Source: Chloroflexota bacterium
GTDB taxonomy: Bacteria > Chloroflexota > Anaerolineae > Anaerolineales > Anaerolineaceae
Direction: 5' to 3'
Assembly: GCA_011053085.1 (NCBI GenBank)
Contig: DSBE01000379.1
Span: 1-5,459 of the forward strand
DNA length: 5,459 nucleotides
Position numbers and translations under genes: made by a program. Positions 4,316 to 5,459 of this stretch are shown one piece after another; position 1 is the stretch's first letter, and each line of letters begins with the position of its first letter. The notes below the pieces were generated by a model. That model saw nothing but the letters and a program-made list of their open reading frames with translations, made no database searches and was not told the origin of the DNA.

Positions 4316-5401
4316 ATGCTGGATAGAATACTTGAACAATTTGGATTGACCCTTAAAAACGGCGTGATGGTGATTGACGTGGAAGAATTGGCAGAGTGGA
4401 AGACCCCGCCTTTCCCCCCCACTTTACCTGCGGTTGTCTTGCTCACCAATCAAGGCAACGATGCTGTGCTGTCGTCCTTGAAAGGACTACTGCTGGCGAA
4501 TTATCCTGTCGACCATCAGATAGACGTTTTGTCCGAAGGAGTTGTCCGTCCGTGTGTTCTTTGCAATGTAGACGGGCAGGAGCACATCCAGGCTATTCAC
4601 GTTCCAGCTCTGGGTGAACTAAATTCATCGGAAATGTTTCAGAATATTATTGCCCGTTTGCGTGCGCCAGATGGCTGTCCCTGGGATCGCGAACAAACCC
4701 ACCAGAGTTTGAAAATGTTTTTGTTAGAAGAAGCGTATGAAATGCTGGATGCTCTGGATGATGGTGACATGCAAGCGGTGAAAGAAGAACTGGGCGATGT
4801 TTTACTGCAAATCTATCTGCATGCCCAGATTGCCACAGAAAAGGGCGAATTTTCACTGGGTGATGTATTTGACACCATCAGCCAAAAGATGGTCCGCCGC
4901 CACCCGCATGTGTTTGGGGCGGTTGAGGTCAATGGTGATGTAGGCCAGGTGTTAAACAACTGGCAGGAGATCAAGGCCAAAGAACGGGAAGAAAATGGTG
5001 CGAACGGCCATAAGGGAACCCTGGATGGGGTGTCTACCCAGCTGCCAGCTTTGATGGTTGCGCAGCAATACCAGCGCAGAGCGGAGCTGAATGGCTTTCA
5101 ATGGGAGTCGAAAGAGCAAATTCTGGCAAAGATACTGGAAGAGATCGGTGAGATTGCGGCTTTGGAGGCAGACGATGGAGACGGGTTGGCAGAAGAATTT
5201 GGCGACCTCTTGTTTGCTTTGGTAAATTTGATCACATGGTATGGTCTTGAGGCGGAATTTGTGCTGCGTGATGCCAACAAAAAATTCCTGCAGCGGTTTT
5301 CAAAGATGGAGCGGTTATTGGCTGGGCGCGAGACAACCTTGAGACGTCTGACCGCCAAAGAACAAATTTCACTATGGGAGCAAGTGAAAACCTCATACTG
5401 A
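4316..5401 (+). CDS. mazG: MazG nucleoside triphosphate pyrophosphohydrolase with truncated tetrapyrrole-methylase-like N-terminus
   Basis: MazG hydrolyses nucleoside triphosphates to monophosphate and pyrophosphate in the cytoplasm, cleaning the nucleotide pool. The 361-residue product holds two MazG domains. The first has RLRAPDGCPWDREQTHQSL (114-132), metal-binding EEAYE (138-142) and EELGD (157-161), then MVRRHPHVFG (192-201). The second has LPALMVAQQYQRRAELNGF (243-261), EEIGE (275-279), EEFGD (293-297), and the family end NKKFLQRFSKME (321-332). Both EExxE...ExxD metal sets are intact. Residues 1 to about 100 are extra compared with E. coli MazG (about 263 residues). They resemble, by recall, the C-terminal half of the methylase domain of YabN-type fusions: MLDRILEQFG, VMVIDVEEL, SSLKGLLLANYPVDHQI and HVPAL line up in order. 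The SAM-binding half is missing. The ATG at 4316 is fixed by an in-frame TAG directly upstream; the Shine-Dalgarno is weak (GGTG at 4307-4310). The gene is likely transcribed from its own promoter. Confidence 0.95.
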   Translation: MLDRILEQFGLTLKNGVMVIDVEELAEWKTPPFPPTLPAVVLLTNQGNDAVLSSLKGLLLANYPVDHQIDVLSEGVVRPCVLCNVDGQEHIQAIHVPALGELNSSEMFQNIIARLRAPDGCPWDREQTHQSLKMFLLEEAYEMLDALDDGDMQAVKEELGDVLLQIYLHAQIATEKGEFSLGDVFDTISQKMVRRHPHVFGAVEVNGDVGQVLNNWQEIKAKEREENGANGHKGTLDGVSTQLPALMVAQQYQRRAELNGFQWESKEQILAKILEEIGEIAALEADDGDGLAEEFGDLLFALVNLITWYGLEAEFVLRDANKKFLQRFSKMERLLAGRETTLRRLTAKEQISLWEQVKTSY

Positions 5402-5406
5402 GGAGA

Positions 5407-5459
5407 GTGCTGTCTGTTAATGATATCGTTTTTTTATTTTTTCCCACTCTGTATTACTC
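5407..5459 (+). CDS. Possible start of a downstream gene (partial, cut by window end)
   Basis: After mazG's TGA the sequence is AT-rich with TTTTTTTATTTTTT (5429-5442). Two + strand frames stay open to the window end. From GTG at 5407 the reading is hydrophobic (Asn-Asp-Ile-Val-Phe-Leu-Phe-Phe after a short start), with GAGG at 5400-5403 only three bases upstream. From ATG at 5420 it is also hydrophobic (Ile-Ser-Phe-Phe-Tyr-Phe-Phe), but AGGAG (5401-5405) is 14 bases away. Either would look like the first membrane segment of a protein, but poly-T DNA gives hydrophobic codons in any frame. I do not recognise a family. Confidence 0.22.
   Translation, partial: MLSVNDIVFLFFPTLYY

Noticed and set aside
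5404..5450. AGAGTG (5404-5409) with CACTCT (5445-5450) as a terminator stem after mazG
   Set aside because: Only six pairs enclose a 35-base loop that contains the T-run itself; no U-tract follows the stem, so it does not fit an intrinsic terminator.
1..5459. CRISPR array, insertion sequence, phage or toxin-antitoxin module (MazG named near MazEF)
   Set aside because: No spaced direct repeats, transposase or recombinase coding, or mazE/mazF-like small genes are present; the region is core ribosomal operon DNA.

Overview
The window is the distal part of a bacterial alpha-operon-type ribosomal protein cluster joined to a MazG gene, all on the + strand. In order it holds a probable last few codons of rpsM (S13), then rpsK (S11), rpsD (S4), rpoA (RNA polymerase alpha), rplQ (L17), truA (tRNA pseudouridine synthase), rplM (L13), rpsI (S9), a strong intrinsic terminator, a promoter and mazG. 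The last 58 bases are AT-rich and may hold the start of another gene. Every base up to mazG's stop lies in or within about 140 bp of a gene, so there is no large unexplained gap.

Organism: base composition looks moderate, roughly half G+C. The order rpsK-rpsD-rpoA-rplQ-truA-rplM-rpsI without the ECF transporter genes that Bacillus-type Firmicutes carry between rplQ and truA, the zinc-type S4, and a MazG preceded by tetrapyrrole-methylase-like sequence together suggest Chloroflexota, perhaps Anaerolineae. This assignment is inference from memory of the families and is not proven by the window.

How it works together: S11, S4, alpha and L17 form the classical alpha-operon set, with short gaps (22, 29 and 5 bp) and Shine-Dalgarno sites before most genes. 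rplQ's ribosome site lies in the last codons of rpoA. TruA (tRNA modification) follows after a 51-bp gap with two small hairpins and no good Shine-Dalgarno. L13 and S9 form their usual pair. A 19-pair hairpin with a U-tract closes this unit after rpsI. A promoter whose -35 box lies in the 3' arm of that hairpin should then start mazG independently.

The most interesting item is MazG. It has two complete MazG domains (about residues 105-361) preceded by about 100 residues that look like only the C-terminal half of the tetrapyrrole (SAM) methylase domain found in YabN-type methylase-MazG fusions. The SAM-binding N-terminal half is absent, and the upstream DNA has no room for it. Other points are a duplicated 12-base ribosome-site leader before rpsK and rpsD with a triple stop, very short in-frame leader ORFs abutting the rpsI and mazG starts, and seven-base homopolymers inside truA and mazG. 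I see no phage, CRISPR, insertion sequence or defence system here; apart from MazG this is core housekeeping DNA.
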